From Clostridiales bacterium (GTDB lineage Bacteria; Bacillota; Clostridia; Oscillospirales; QAMX01), in assembly GCA_012841675.1 (NCBI GenBank), contig DUUG01000292.1, positions 1 through 9,559 of the forward strand: 9,559 nt of DNA, given 5' to 3'. The notes beneath the pieces are model-generated. The model was not told where the DNA came from, did not search any database, and saw only the letters and a program-made list of their open reading frames with translations. Position numbers and translations under genes: made by a program. Shown in pieces: positions 1 through 6,522 of the stretch. The first letter of the stretch is position 1, and each line of letters opens with the position of its first letter.

Positions 1-324
1 GCCTGTCCGATCCATAATAGGCCGGTTAATGGCCTGTTCTAGGTTGCGCATTTGGATGGGCGAAAGCTGGTTATCAAACACCACTAAATCGGCCTCTAAG
101 CTTTCCGCCAAGGCCGCTACCTCCTGCACCTTGCCGTCGCCGATTAAAGTGGCCGCCTCGGGGGTGGATTTGTGCTGCAGCACCCGGGCCACCACATGTC
201 CCCCCGCCGTTTCCACCAGGGCGGCAAGCTCGTCCAACGTGTTTTCATCGGAATGCAGATCATAGTCCCTGCTGCTGACGGACAGCCCTACCAAAATCAC
301 CGATTCGATTGTTTCCTTTTGCAT
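1..324 (-). CDS. hflX: GTPase HflX, N-terminal part (runs off the left edge)
   Basis: The 108 codons in the window read MQKETIESVILVGLSV at the start and end in MDRTG at the edge. This matches the N-terminal domain of HflX: the opening AILVG-type strand, then HKSTPEAATLIGDGKVQEV (residues about 51-69, the glycine-rich family signature), then FDNQLSPIQMRNLEQ (about 83-97) and the RPIMDRTG junction. The GTP-binding G domain lies outside the window. HflX is a ribosome-associated GTPase that binds the 50S subunit and splits or rescues stalled and heat-damaged ribosomes in the cytoplasm. The ATG at 324-322 is preceded by a GGAG/AAGGGA-like ribosome site (about 327-340). The gene is separated by 236 bases from the operon to its right, so it probably has its own promoter, although I found no convincing -35/-10 pair. 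The family assignment is secure; whether the gene is intact cannot be judged. Confidence 0.93.
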   Translation of the reverse strand, partial: MQKETIESVILVGLSVSSRDYDLHSDENTLDELAALVETAGGHVVARVLQHKSTPEAATLIGDGKVQEVAALAESLEADLVVFDNQLSPIQMRNLEQAINRPIMDRTG

Positions 325-505
325 ACTATCCCTTCTCTCCATGGGGAGGACCTACGCACACCCGCCCCGCTCGCCGCATAGGATAAATGGAAACGGCAAA
401 CCCCGGCGTAACCCCGCTTTGCAAGCGCTCCCGCGCGGACGTACGTTCCTCTTTGTGCCTTTTCCGCGCCAAACGGGGTGGCGGGCAGGGGCGCCGTTTA
501 TATAC

Positions 506-531
506 CCGCCGGGGGCAACCGCCCTCGGCGG
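506..531. repeat. GC-rich inverted repeat (hairpin)
   Basis: On the plus strand an 11-base arm (506-516) pairs with 521-531 around an AACC loop, with one G-U pair. Read on the minus strand, the same position becomes an A-C mismatch, so the fold is stronger as plus-strand RNA or as DNA. It follows the stop of the leftward operon by about 30 bases, so it could help end that transcript. However, no T-run follows it on the minus strand, where the next bases are GTATATAAAC. It also resembles the GC-rich palindromic repeats scattered between genes in many clostridial genomes; copy number cannot be judged from one window. Confidence 0.5.
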
Positions 532-536
532 CGCGT

Positions 537-553
537 ACTTACCTTTTGTAAGT
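537..553. repeat. Small hairpin just after the glycosidase-like stop codon
   Basis: ACTTAC (537-542) pairs with GTAAGT (548-553) around a five-base loop. On the minus strand it begins eight bases after the TAA of the glycosidase-like gene. It could protect or shape the 3' end of that mRNA together with the larger hairpin at 506-531. Six A/T-rich pairs are weak and may be chance. Confidence 0.25.
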
Positions 554-560
554 CTATGCC

Positions 561-2519
561 TTAGCCTTCCAGAAACACGGTCAGCATATCCCATCCGTTC
601 ATCTTAGGCAGGGTGATCAAAAGCGAATCTCCCTCTGCCGAGGACAAAAGGCGAATATTCTGCCGTGTATGAGACCAGGCTTTGGCAACGCTGCCCTTCG
701 GGCGAAAAACCCGAAGGGTCAGCGGCGTTTCCGACGGGCCAAGCCCATAGTGTAAAACGGAAACGGACGTTGTCTGCCCTTTTTCGTTTTGCCTTGCAAA
801 CAGGCCCACTTGCGCCGGCTGCTCAATTTTGGCCGGGAAGGCTTCTTTGCAAACAGCTTCCGCCGCCGCCCAAATCTGGCGGCGTTTGGCAGAGCTGACA
901 ACCCGGTCCCAAAGCCCCGTGCCAATCACTGCCCAGCGCGCACCGTCCATAGGAACCAATGCGCTGGCAACGCCAACTTCCCCGTCAAAGGGCAGCCCGT
1001 CAAACCGGGACAAAATCTCCGCCCCCTGGGGCAAGCGGGAAATGGCAAGGGGGCCCGGCCCCTCGTGGCCTAAGGGGACGTTCCAGCCCGCCCCCTTGTC
1101 AGCCCCGGTTAAAAACACCTCGCGGCAAGGCCCCTTGGCCCGGACAAATTCCACGCAGGATAGGCCTTCGGCCTTGCAAAACGCCGCAAAACCCTCTACA
1201 TCCGTTATCACCGGGCGGAAGGCAAGCGCCTTCCGCTCGGCTTTTGTCATGCCCGCTATATTTTCGGCGGAAAGCAATACAAGTGGCGCATTGTCGTCAT
1301 AGCACATGGGAAACCCGTTGTAAAAACCGCCTAAAGCCGCCCTATGCCACGTATGTTGCGCCCACGAAAGGAAACCGGAATCCGATGAAACCGGACGCAG
1401 ATACCCTTCCTTCGGCAGCGCAGGCGAAACCCCCGCCGGACGAGTTTTCTCGTTTTCACTGGCCATCTTTTCCCAATAGGGGCGCGCTTGGGCAAAACTC
1501 TCTAAAAACCGCGCATGGTAATACAGCGGCTCATACTCGGTCATAAGTGTGGCAAAGGAAATTCGGTTGGCGCCGCCGGCAAAATACAGTGCCGCTTCTA
1601 AGCAGGTGCCGTAGACGGTTTTGCCATAGGGCACATCCGGCGTATTTTCCACCTCGGGGCGGATTTCCGTCACATAGGACGGCAGCCTAAAGTTGCTGTA
1701 GCCCACAAGGAACTGTTTTTCGATTAAATCGGTGGGCCGATGGTCGGTGTAGAATCCGCCGCCGGGGCGGCTTTTAGGCGCCTTGCCCTCGATGAACATA
1801 GCGTCAAAAATATACTTCCGGTCATCCCCGTCGTATCCGTAGATTTGGGCGTACTGATAGCCTAGGAAACTGTCGGGGGAAACCTCGTGAACCGCATGGG
1901 TCAAAAGCTTCGTAAAGGAGGAAAGCCCCGCCTTTGTAAATTCCACAAACGCCTTTCGGACGCTTACATCTCCATCTAGCGCGGAAACTAGCGTTTCTCT
2001 TGTAAAGTTCTGCCCCTGTTCTTTGTTAAACCTGTCGATACAGTCCTCACAGAAGCAGCCGTAATCCACGGGAAAATGGTTATCGGCCCGAAGATCATCG
2101 TCCACCCAGACGCAAAAAGGCTTGGTTTTCGCATATGCCTTCACCATGTCGGCGCAATAGGCGCGAAATGCCTCATCAAACCAGCAGAAGCAGAATTTTG
2201 CCTCTTTCCCGTTGGCGCCTACCATGCGCCGAGCGGATATATCTTCCAGCAGACCGCGGTTGTCGAGGTTTCGCATATACGCACCGTGGCCTATGGTATT
2301 GCTGATTTGCAAAGAGACACGAAATCCTTCGTTTCTAAACAGTTCTGCCACACGTTCCCACTTAGCGGCCGCCTTACAATGAACCTCCATGGGCGGAAAA
2401 CCGTATTCCGAGCAAAGCCAAACCTCATCGCAGGCGCCGGGATATCGGCGCAACAGCGCAATTAAGGCTATTGCCTGTTCTTCCTCCTTGTGGTGCGTAC
2501 CAAGCCGGATGGCGATCAT
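561..2519 (-). CDS. Putative glycoside-hydrolase-like TIM-barrel protein (GH42-like architecture)
   Basis: The protein is 652 residues, cytoplasmic, with no signal peptide or membrane helix. The N-terminal part (about 1-370) looks like a TIM barrel of the glycosidase superfamily. It has VWVDDDLR (about 137-144) followed by a GCFCEDC cysteine cluster (C155, C157, C160), much as in GH42 beta-galactosidases, where an acidic residue sits near a cysteine metal site. A second acidic motif, TEIRPEVEN (E285 by this numbering), could hold the nucleophile. Residues about 385-550 look like a Rossmann-like, GH42 trimerisation-type domain, and the end is probably a small beta domain. Length also fits GH42. 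Substrate is unknown and the catalytic residues are inferred. A GTG at 2528 would extend the frame by three codons but falls inside the ribosome site, so I chose the ATG at 2519. It follows the two PHP genes by 25 bases and is almost certainly cotranscribed with them. The CDS is secure; the enzyme class is tentative. Confidence 0.75.
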   Translation of the reverse strand: MIAIRLGTHHKEEEQAIALIALLRRYPGACDEVWLCSEYGFPPMEVHCKAAAKWERVAELFRNEGFRVSLQISNTIGHGAYMRNLDNRGLLEDISARRMVGANGKEAKFCFCWFDEAFRAYCADMVKAYAKTKPFCVWVDDDLRADNHFPVDYGCFCEDCIDRFNKEQGQNFTRETLVSALDGDVSVRKAFVEFTKAGLSSFTKLLTHAVHEVSPDSFLGYQYAQIYGYDGDDRKYIFDAMFIEGKAPKSRPGGGFYTDHRPTDLIEKQFLVGYSNFRLPSYVTEIRPEVENTPDVPYGKTVYGTCLEAALYFAGGANRISFATLMTEYEPLYYHARFLESFAQARPYWEKMASENEKTRPAGVSPALPKEGYLRPVSSDSGFLSWAQHTWHRAALGGFYNGFPMCYDDNAPLVLLSAENIAGMTKAERKALAFRPVITDVEGFAAFCKAEGLSCVEFVRAKGPCREVFLTGADKGAGWNVPLGHEGPGPLAISRLPQGAEILSRFDGLPFDGEVGVASALVPMDGARWAVIGTGLWDRVVSSAKRRQIWAAAEAVCKEAFPAKIEQPAQVGLFARQNEKGQTTSVSVLHYGLGPSETPLTLRVFRPKGSVAKAWSHTRQNIRLLSSAEGDSLLITLPKMNGWDMLTVFLEG

Positions 2520-2527
2520 AAACCTCA

Positions 2528-2534
2528 CTCCCTC
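2528..2534 (-). promoter_or_regulatory. Ribosome binding site that fixes the start of the glycosidase-like gene
   Basis: GAGGGAG lies eight bases before the ATG at 2519-2517. The alternative GTG start (2528-2526) overlaps this site and has no other Shine-Dalgarno sequence, so the ATG is preferred. Confidence 0.7.
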
Positions 2535-2544
2535 GGTTATAGGT

Positions 2545-3297
2545 TTACAGCACTATCTTCTGAATATCGGCCAGATGGGTTCTCGTATCTATATTGACCA
2601 GACGATGGGCATCGGTTCCGAAATGGAAGGTTGCCCCCGCCTCACGGCCCAAATTCCAAAGACGGCGGAAAAGCGCCGGGTCGCCAAGTACCGCGCCGAC
2701 GTTAATTTCCAACGCCGTTTCCGTTTTGGCGGACAATTCGCAGATTTCGCCCAGCTCGTTGTCCGTCATGGCTCTGGAAACTTCCGTGCGGTCTTCAATG
2801 TGTTTGACAAACCGGCCAATAAGCGGATGGGCGATACAGTCATACCGCCGGCTTTCCATGGCCGATTTCACAAGCTCTAGGGCAAACACGGCATACCCTC
2901 GCGCACTTGTATCCTCGGGCTTTCCCCAGTAATCCAGGTGGAAATGGTTGCAAGAAACAAGGCGATAGTCAAGGGCTTTGGCCGTTTCCTCTTTTTCCAC
3001 GAATTTGCCGACACCATAGCAGGAAAGCTCCGACGAAAACAGAACCTTTACCTTGGTGTCCAAAGCGGCATATTCCTTTTTAAGCTGGGCAATCTGGGCC
3101 ATATATTCGTCGTCCCAGTCGAAAGTGTTGTAATGGTCAGTTAGTGCAATCATCTCAACGCCGGCTTCTTCGGCGGTTTTGCAGATAGCCTCCACCGTCA
3201 TTTCCGGCTTGGCGCAGGAGGAAAAAGTTGTATGCACATGCAGATTGTACCTGGCAAGTTCGTTCAAATCGTATACGGGCTCCTTGTAAATTTTCAT
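2545..3297 (-). CDS. PHP-domain metal-dependent phosphoesterase, second tandem copy
   Basis: This is a 250-residue PHP (polymerase and histidinol phosphatase) domain protein with a complete set of metal-ligand motifs. These are H20-x-H22 in NLHVHT, D54-H55 in LTDHY, E90 in SSELSCYG, H118 in SCNHFH, H157 in AHPL and D229-x-H231 in GTDAH. The family hydrolyses phosphate esters using a two- or three-metal centre; the best-known relatives are histidinol-phosphatase and nucleotide or oligonucleotide phosphatases. Nothing here shows the substrate, and no histidine genes are nearby. An upstream ATG at 3336 would add 13 residues, but AAGGAGG sits five bases before the ATG at 3297. That start also gives MKIY and 250 residues, exactly matching its neighbour. 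It lies 50 bases after the first copy, with about 69% identity by hand count and no gaps. At position 120 it has His where the other copy has Asp. The domain call is secure. Confidence 0.93.
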   Translation of the reverse strand: MKIYKEPVYDLNELARYNLHVHTTFSSCAKPEMTVEAICKTAEEAGVEMIALTDHYNTFDWDDEYMAQIAQLKKEYAALDTKVKVLFSSELSCYGVGKFVEKEETAKALDYRLVSCNHFHLDYWGKPEDTSARGYAVFALELVKSAMESRRYDCIAHPLIGRFVKHIEDRTEVSRAMTDNELGEICELSAKTETALEINVGAVLGDPALFRRLWNLGREAGATFHFGTDAHRLVNIDTRTHLADIQKIVL

Positions 3298-3302
3298 AAG
3301 TG

Positions 3303-3309
3303 CCTCCTT
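3303..3309 (-). promoter_or_regulatory. Ribosome binding site that fixes the start of the second PHP gene
   Basis: AAGGAGG stands five bases before the ATG at 3297-3295. It lies inside the longer open frame that begins at 3336 and rules in favour of the shorter protein. Confidence 0.8.
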
Positions 3310-3347
3310 GTTATATGTATAAAGTTTCTTTATCAAAAACCTGCTAT

Positions 3348-4100
3348 TTAGGCCAGAATCTTCTTTATTTCAGGCAGATTTCTTCCCGTGTCGATGTACC
3401 CCAGGGAATGAGCGTCGGTTCCATAGTGGAAGGTAGTACCCACTTCGCGGCCTAGATTCCAAAGACGGCGGAATAAGGCCGGGTCCCCTCGCACCGCGCC
3501 TGTATTCAGTTCCAGCGCCGTTTCTGTTTTGGCGGCCAACTCGCAGATTTCGCCCAGCTCGTTGTCGGTCATGGCTTTTGTTACTTCGGTTCTATCCTCA
3601 AGGTGCCGGCAAAACCGGCCGATCAGGGGATGGGCCACACAGTCGTACCGCTTGCTTTCCAGAGCCGATTTGACGATACGCATAGTGTGAACGGCGCAGC
3701 CTCTCGGACTTTTGTCTTCCGGTTTGTCCCACCAAGGCCTGTCGTAGTGGTTACAGGAAACTAAGCGATAGTCAAGGGCCTGGTTGGTTTCGTCTTTCTC
3801 GAGAAACTTTCCCACACCGTAGCAGGAAAGCTCAAACCCGAACAAAACCTTAATCTTCGGGTTCATCTCCGCGCAGGCGATCTTCAAAGCGTCCATCTGG
3901 GCAAGGTAATCCTTATCCCGGTCAAAATGGTCATAATGGTCTGTCAGCGCAATTTGGACAAGGCCTGCCTTTTCGGCGGTTTTCACAATGGCCTTTGCAG
4001 TCATTTCCGGCTGGGCGCAGGCGGAAAACGCCGTGTGAATGTGCAGATTATAGCGCGCCAGTTCGTCTAAATCGTAAATAGGCTGCGGATAAATTTTCAT
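3348..4100 (-). CDS. PHP-domain metal-dependent phosphoesterase, first tandem copy
   Basis: This 250-residue PHP-domain protein is a paralogue of the next gene and the first gene of the unit. The metal-site motifs are intact: H20-x-H22 (NLHIHT), D54-H55 (LTDHY), E90 (GFELSCYG), H118 (SCNHYD), H157 (AHPL) and D229-x-H231 (GTDAH). The protein is predicted cytoplasmic. AAGGAG precedes the ATG by five bases. Conservation between the copies is highest around the metal site and in a block at about 157-230 (RFxxHxEDRTEV, MTDNELGEICEL, GDPALFRRLWNLGRE). It is lowest at 61-82 and 119-142, regions that probably line the entrance to the active site. That pattern suggests duplication followed by a change in substrate preference, although this is inference. 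The substrate is unknown. The downstream glycosidase-like gene hints at a phosphorylated sugar or glycoside product. Confidence 0.93.
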   Translation of the reverse strand: MKIYPQPIYDLDELARYNLHIHTAFSACAQPEMTAKAIVKTAEKAGLVQIALTDHYDHFDRDKDYLAQMDALKIACAEMNPKIKVLFGFELSCYGVGKFLEKDETNQALDYRLVSCNHYDRPWWDKPEDKSPRGCAVHTMRIVKSALESKRYDCVAHPLIGRFCRHLEDRTEVTKAMTDNELGEICELAAKTETALELNTGAVRGDPALFRRLWNLGREVGTTFHYGTDAHSLGYIDTGRNLPEIKKILA

Positions 4101-4142
4101 AGGTTCTCCTTATTTTTATCATCTCAAAGGCGAAAACTTCGG

Positions 4143-4171
4143 GCAAAAGGCAAAACCCTCGGCCTTTTTGC
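4143..4171. repeat. Inverted repeat between the lipoprotein gene and the PHP operon
   Basis: GCAAAAGGC (4143-4151) pairs with GCCTTTTTGC (4162-4171), leaving one bulged base and a ten-base loop. On the minus strand it is 61 bases after the lipoprotein stop and about 42 bases before the first PHP start. It could be a weak terminator for the upstream unit or a leader structure for the PHP operon. The lack of a clean T-run after it argues against a classical terminator. Confidence 0.4.
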
Positions 4172-4198
4172 ATTTCGGTTAGTACGAATAAAGGCTTA

Positions 4199-4207
4199 GT
4201 TATATCA
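4199..4207 (-). promoter_or_regulatory. Possible extended -10 promoter for the PHP operon
   Basis: On the minus strand TGATATAAC (4207-4199) matches the extended -10 consensus TGnTATAAT at all but the last base. No good -35 lies 16-18 bases upstream, as is usual for extended -10 promoters. Transcription would start near 4192, giving a leader of roughly 90 bases that contains the inverted repeat at 4143-4171. Support is sequence match and position only. The PHP genes could also be read from the upstream operon. Confidence 0.35.
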
Positions 4208-4232
4208 TATGGTTTCCCGTCCGTTTGGGCCC

Positions 4233-5216
4233 TTACGACAGCGTATCCATGGCAATCAGGTCGTAATCTTTATGGTATTCCACTTCCAGATCCGAAGCCG
4301 CCTTTTCCAAAAGATTTTTAAAAACCTTCTCCTGCTCACACATGCGGAACATATCCAAATTCGATTTTAGAAGGTCCAAATCCACAGGAATCCGATGGAG
4401 CAGATAATAGCCTTGTTTTGTTTCCACAAGGGAGCTTTTTTCGCCTTCTTCCAGTGCCAAAACCGCATTTTCAAACGCCTCAATCTCTGTTCCCTTCAGA
4501 AAAATCTGCGGAGCGTTGCTGTTATACATGGTGCTGTCTTGGCAGTATTCGTCGAGAAGCTCTTCAAAATCCTCTCCCTGGGCAAGTTTTGCCTCCGCCT
4601 CCGTCATGGCATCCTTGTGCCTGGTAGAGCCTTCCTGGTCCAAGGGTTGGTAGATATAGCGCACGGCCAAATACTCCTCCAAGTTTACGCGGGCAAGCAG
4701 CTCTTCTTCCGAGAAATTGTATTCGCCTGCTTCTCCAAAAAGGGCTTCGGCCAACTTGGAATACAGTATATTTTCCCAAAGGAGCTTTTTAAAGACCTCT
4801 TCTGTCAAATCATACTCTTCCAGGGTTTTCAAATATTCTGCGCGGCCGCCCTCTTCCTCTATGCTTGCCTGAATACTTTCTTTGATGGCGGCATTGTCCT
4901 CTTTCGTAATAGAGAGGCCTCTTTCCTTTGCCATAGCCTTCATGGCAGAGTTGTAAATCAAGCGCTCTGCCGCGCTGGCGCGAAAAGCGGCATTTTCCTC
5001 CGCCGTATACTCGGCATTGTCGTCAAACAGGGCTTCAAACCGAAAATAATGCCGATATTCTTCCAGCGTAATTTTCTCCCCGTTGATTTTCATCACATAC
5101 GGCATGGATACTTTTTTCCCATCCACCGTTAACACAGCCGGGTTATGCTGTTTACAGGCAGAAAGCAATGCAAGCAAAACGAGCAAAACCATTAGTGCGG
5201 TCTTTTTAAAGCGCAT
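4233..5216 (-). CDS. PrsA/SurA-like foldase lipoprotein with a degenerate parvulin region
   Basis: This 327-residue secreted lipoprotein has a signal peptide with the basic start RFKK, a hydrophobic core at 7-18 and the lipobox LSAC with lipidated C21. The mature protein should be anchored to the outer face of the membrane. Residues about 28-54 hold two versions of the VxGKKV / INGEKITLEEY motif typical of SurA/PrsA N-domains, followed by a helical chaperone region (about 55-175). Residues 181-275 correspond to a PpiC-type parvulin domain, including the EDFEEL stretch and QGYYLLHRI. The two histidines common in active parvulins appear to be replaced by tyrosines (Y187 in VRYIYQ, Y271 in GYYLL), so isomerase activity is doubtful and a holdase role is more likely. 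AAAGGAG precedes the start. It follows the zinc-ribbon membrane gene by 16 bases and so is the last gene of that unit. The broad family is fairly secure; the client proteins are unknown. Confidence 0.82.
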   Translation of the reverse strand: MRFKKTALMVLLVLLALLSACKQHNPAVLTVDGKKVSMPYVMKINGEKITLEEYRHYFRFEALFDDNAEYTAEENAAFRASAAERLIYNSAMKAMAKERGLSITKEDNAAIKESIQASIEEEGGRAEYLKTLEEYDLTEEVFKKLLWENILYSKLAEALFGEAGEYNFSEEELLARVNLEEYLAVRYIYQPLDQEGSTRHKDAMTEAEAKLAQGEDFEELLDEYCQDSTMYNSNAPQIFLKGTEIEAFENAVLALEEGEKSSLVETKQGYYLLHRIPVDLDLLKSNLDMFRMCEQEKVFKNLLEKAASDLEVEYHKDYDLIAMDTLS

Positions 5217-5232
5217 ACGTTTCTCCTTTGAA

Positions 5233-6510
5233 TTATATTTGCCCGCTGGCTTCTAAAATGGGGATAGGTCCGGCCCGGATGGGGCCGAACCACAGCACCA
5301 CGGACGATATAGTATTGCCCTTATCAGGCAAAGGCAATCTGCTTACACAGGCATCCAAGCAAATTTGGGAAATTTCAGCCATATGGAAGGAAACATCCGA
5401 CGAACCCTCCCCGGCCAGCAAATAGAAGCCCAACAGCAAAAGCAGACCAAGCAAAACGGCCACGGCCACGCGCCAGGGAGAAACAGGCGTCTTTCCTTTT
5501 ACCTTTCCCGTTTGGCCGTTGACCATAAAGCGGTATGTTTTCTGCCTATAAAAAAAGGAGGACATCCAAATCGGCAGAAGAAGGTATTTATACGTAATAT
5601 TGCTGTATTCGGTTCTAATTTTCAGGGAACGGACGGCATCCGCCCGGTGCCTATCTTTAATTTCCCTAGTGATTTCGTTTTTTAAAACCTCATCCATCTG
5701 GGCTTTGCCGCACTTCCACCCTTCCTCAAGGCCAATGGAATACCGTTCAGAAATAAATCCTGCCAGATATTCCGGGCGGTAGGACTTTCCTTCGGAGAGA
5801 TCAAACGGCTCTAAAGCGGCAACGACCCGCCGGTCATGGCGGCTGCTTGCCAGCACTAGCTCATCGTCTATAAACTTGGCAAAGGTGCCCTTTGTTCTAT
5901 ACCAATAGTAGACCGAGCGCGTTTGCCCTTTTGAGTTGGTTACCGTGCGCCGAATGCCGTATTGAGCCGAGTAGACCGATATGGTATCGGCGTCAAACGT
6001 CCAAAAAGGCGTGTAAATCCCCGTAAACGAGTCTGCTTTGGCGCTTTTTTTCGCCGCAGAAGGGGCAAATATGCGCTTTTTAATCCACTTTTTAAACTGC
6101 TCATCAGCCCGCTCTCGGGAGATGGCAAAGGGGCAAATGCCGTTAGGCGGAAGCGACGTGTCCACCGCCTCCTCCATAACCTGATGAGAGCCGCAATAGG
6201 GGCAGGTGCCGGAAATTTCCAGCGCATCATAGATGGTTTGCGCCCCGCAGGAGTTGCAAATAACCTGCTTTTGCGATTCCCCCCATGAAAAATCCTCCCG
6301 AAACTCCGCTTGGCGCAGATCCTGCTCCTCCAAGGGGCCATCTTCCCCCTCTAAAGCGATGGTGTGATCGCAATAGAGGCAAAGCAGGCTCCCTTTTTCG
6401 GGGTCAAAGGCCATATGGCCGCCGCACATGGGGCAAGGGGCGTCTGTTTCCTCCTTCGTATGCGCCCGGCCGAGGGCTTCCTCATCCGGAGATATATATT
6501 GATCCGCCAT
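5233..6510 (-). CDS. TFIIB-type zinc-ribbon protein with one C-terminal membrane helix (YdjG-like)
   Basis: This 425-residue protein opens with two zinc ribbons: C26/C29 with C44/C47 (CPMCG, CLYCD) and C85/C88 with C103/C106 (CNSCG, CPYCG). A middle domain carries the family-typical YTPFWTFD (about 165-173) and a conserved basic/aromatic stretch before the membrane. There is a single hydrophobic helix at about 348-367 (VAVAVLLGLLLLLGFYLLAG). The ribbons should face the cytoplasm and the last 58 or so residues the outside. The family resembles B. subtilis YdjG, which is encoded with pspA and the SPFH protein YdjI and acts in the PspA membrane-stress response. Its next-door position to an SPFH gene supports that relation. 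The start is the ATG at 6510 with AAGGGGG seven bases before it, 12 bases after the SPFH stop. The extracytoplasmic tail, with two cysteines (C384, C388), is longer than I would expect for the family. No direct biochemical function is known to me. Confidence 0.85.
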   Translation of the reverse strand: MADQYISPDEEALGRAHTKEETDAPCPMCGGHMAFDPEKGSLLCLYCDHTIALEGEDGPLEEQDLRQAEFREDFSWGESQKQVICNSCGAQTIYDALEISGTCPYCGSHQVMEEAVDTSLPPNGICPFAISRERADEQFKKWIKKRIFAPSAAKKSAKADSFTGIYTPFWTFDADTISVYSAQYGIRRTVTNSKGQTRSVYYWYRTKGTFAKFIDDELVLASSRHDRRVVAALEPFDLSEGKSYRPEYLAGFISERYSIGLEEGWKCGKAQMDEVLKNEITREIKDRHRADAVRSLKIRTEYSNITYKYLLLPIWMSSFFYRQKTYRFMVNGQTGKVKGKTPVSPWRVAVAVLLGLLLLLGFYLLAGEGSSDVSFHMAEISQICLDACVSRLPLPDKGNTISSVVLWFGPIRAGPIPILEASGQI

Positions 6511-6522
6511 AGAGAAACCCCC

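Larger units (their letters stand above)
325..560. other. GC-rich intergenic region between hflX and the glycosidase-like gene
   Basis: This gap of 236 bases has no supported gene. It holds a strong GC-rich hairpin (506-531), a small hairpin just after the upstream stop (537-553) and the hflX ribosome site. It should also contain the hflX promoter, but no good -35/-10 pair is visible. The best -10-like string on the minus strand (TATCCT near 385-380) has no matching -35. Short open frames across it on both strands have no ribosome site or recognisable protein and look like chance in GC-rich DNA. Confidence 0.6.

Noticed and set aside
3298..3336. N-terminal extension of the second PHP protein starting at 3336
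   Set aside because: An ideal AAGGAGG and a start identical to the sister protein favour 3297.
561..4100. Histidine biosynthesis locus (because PHP proteins include histidinol-phosphatases)
   Set aside because: No other his genes are present, and two tandem copies beside a glycosidase-like gene do not fit that pathway.
4395..5132. Long open frame of 245 codons on the plus strand opposite the lipoprotein gene
   Set aside because: It is the mirror of a gene with a clear signal peptide, lipobox and ribosome site, has no ribosome site of its own, and the translation looks like no known protein.
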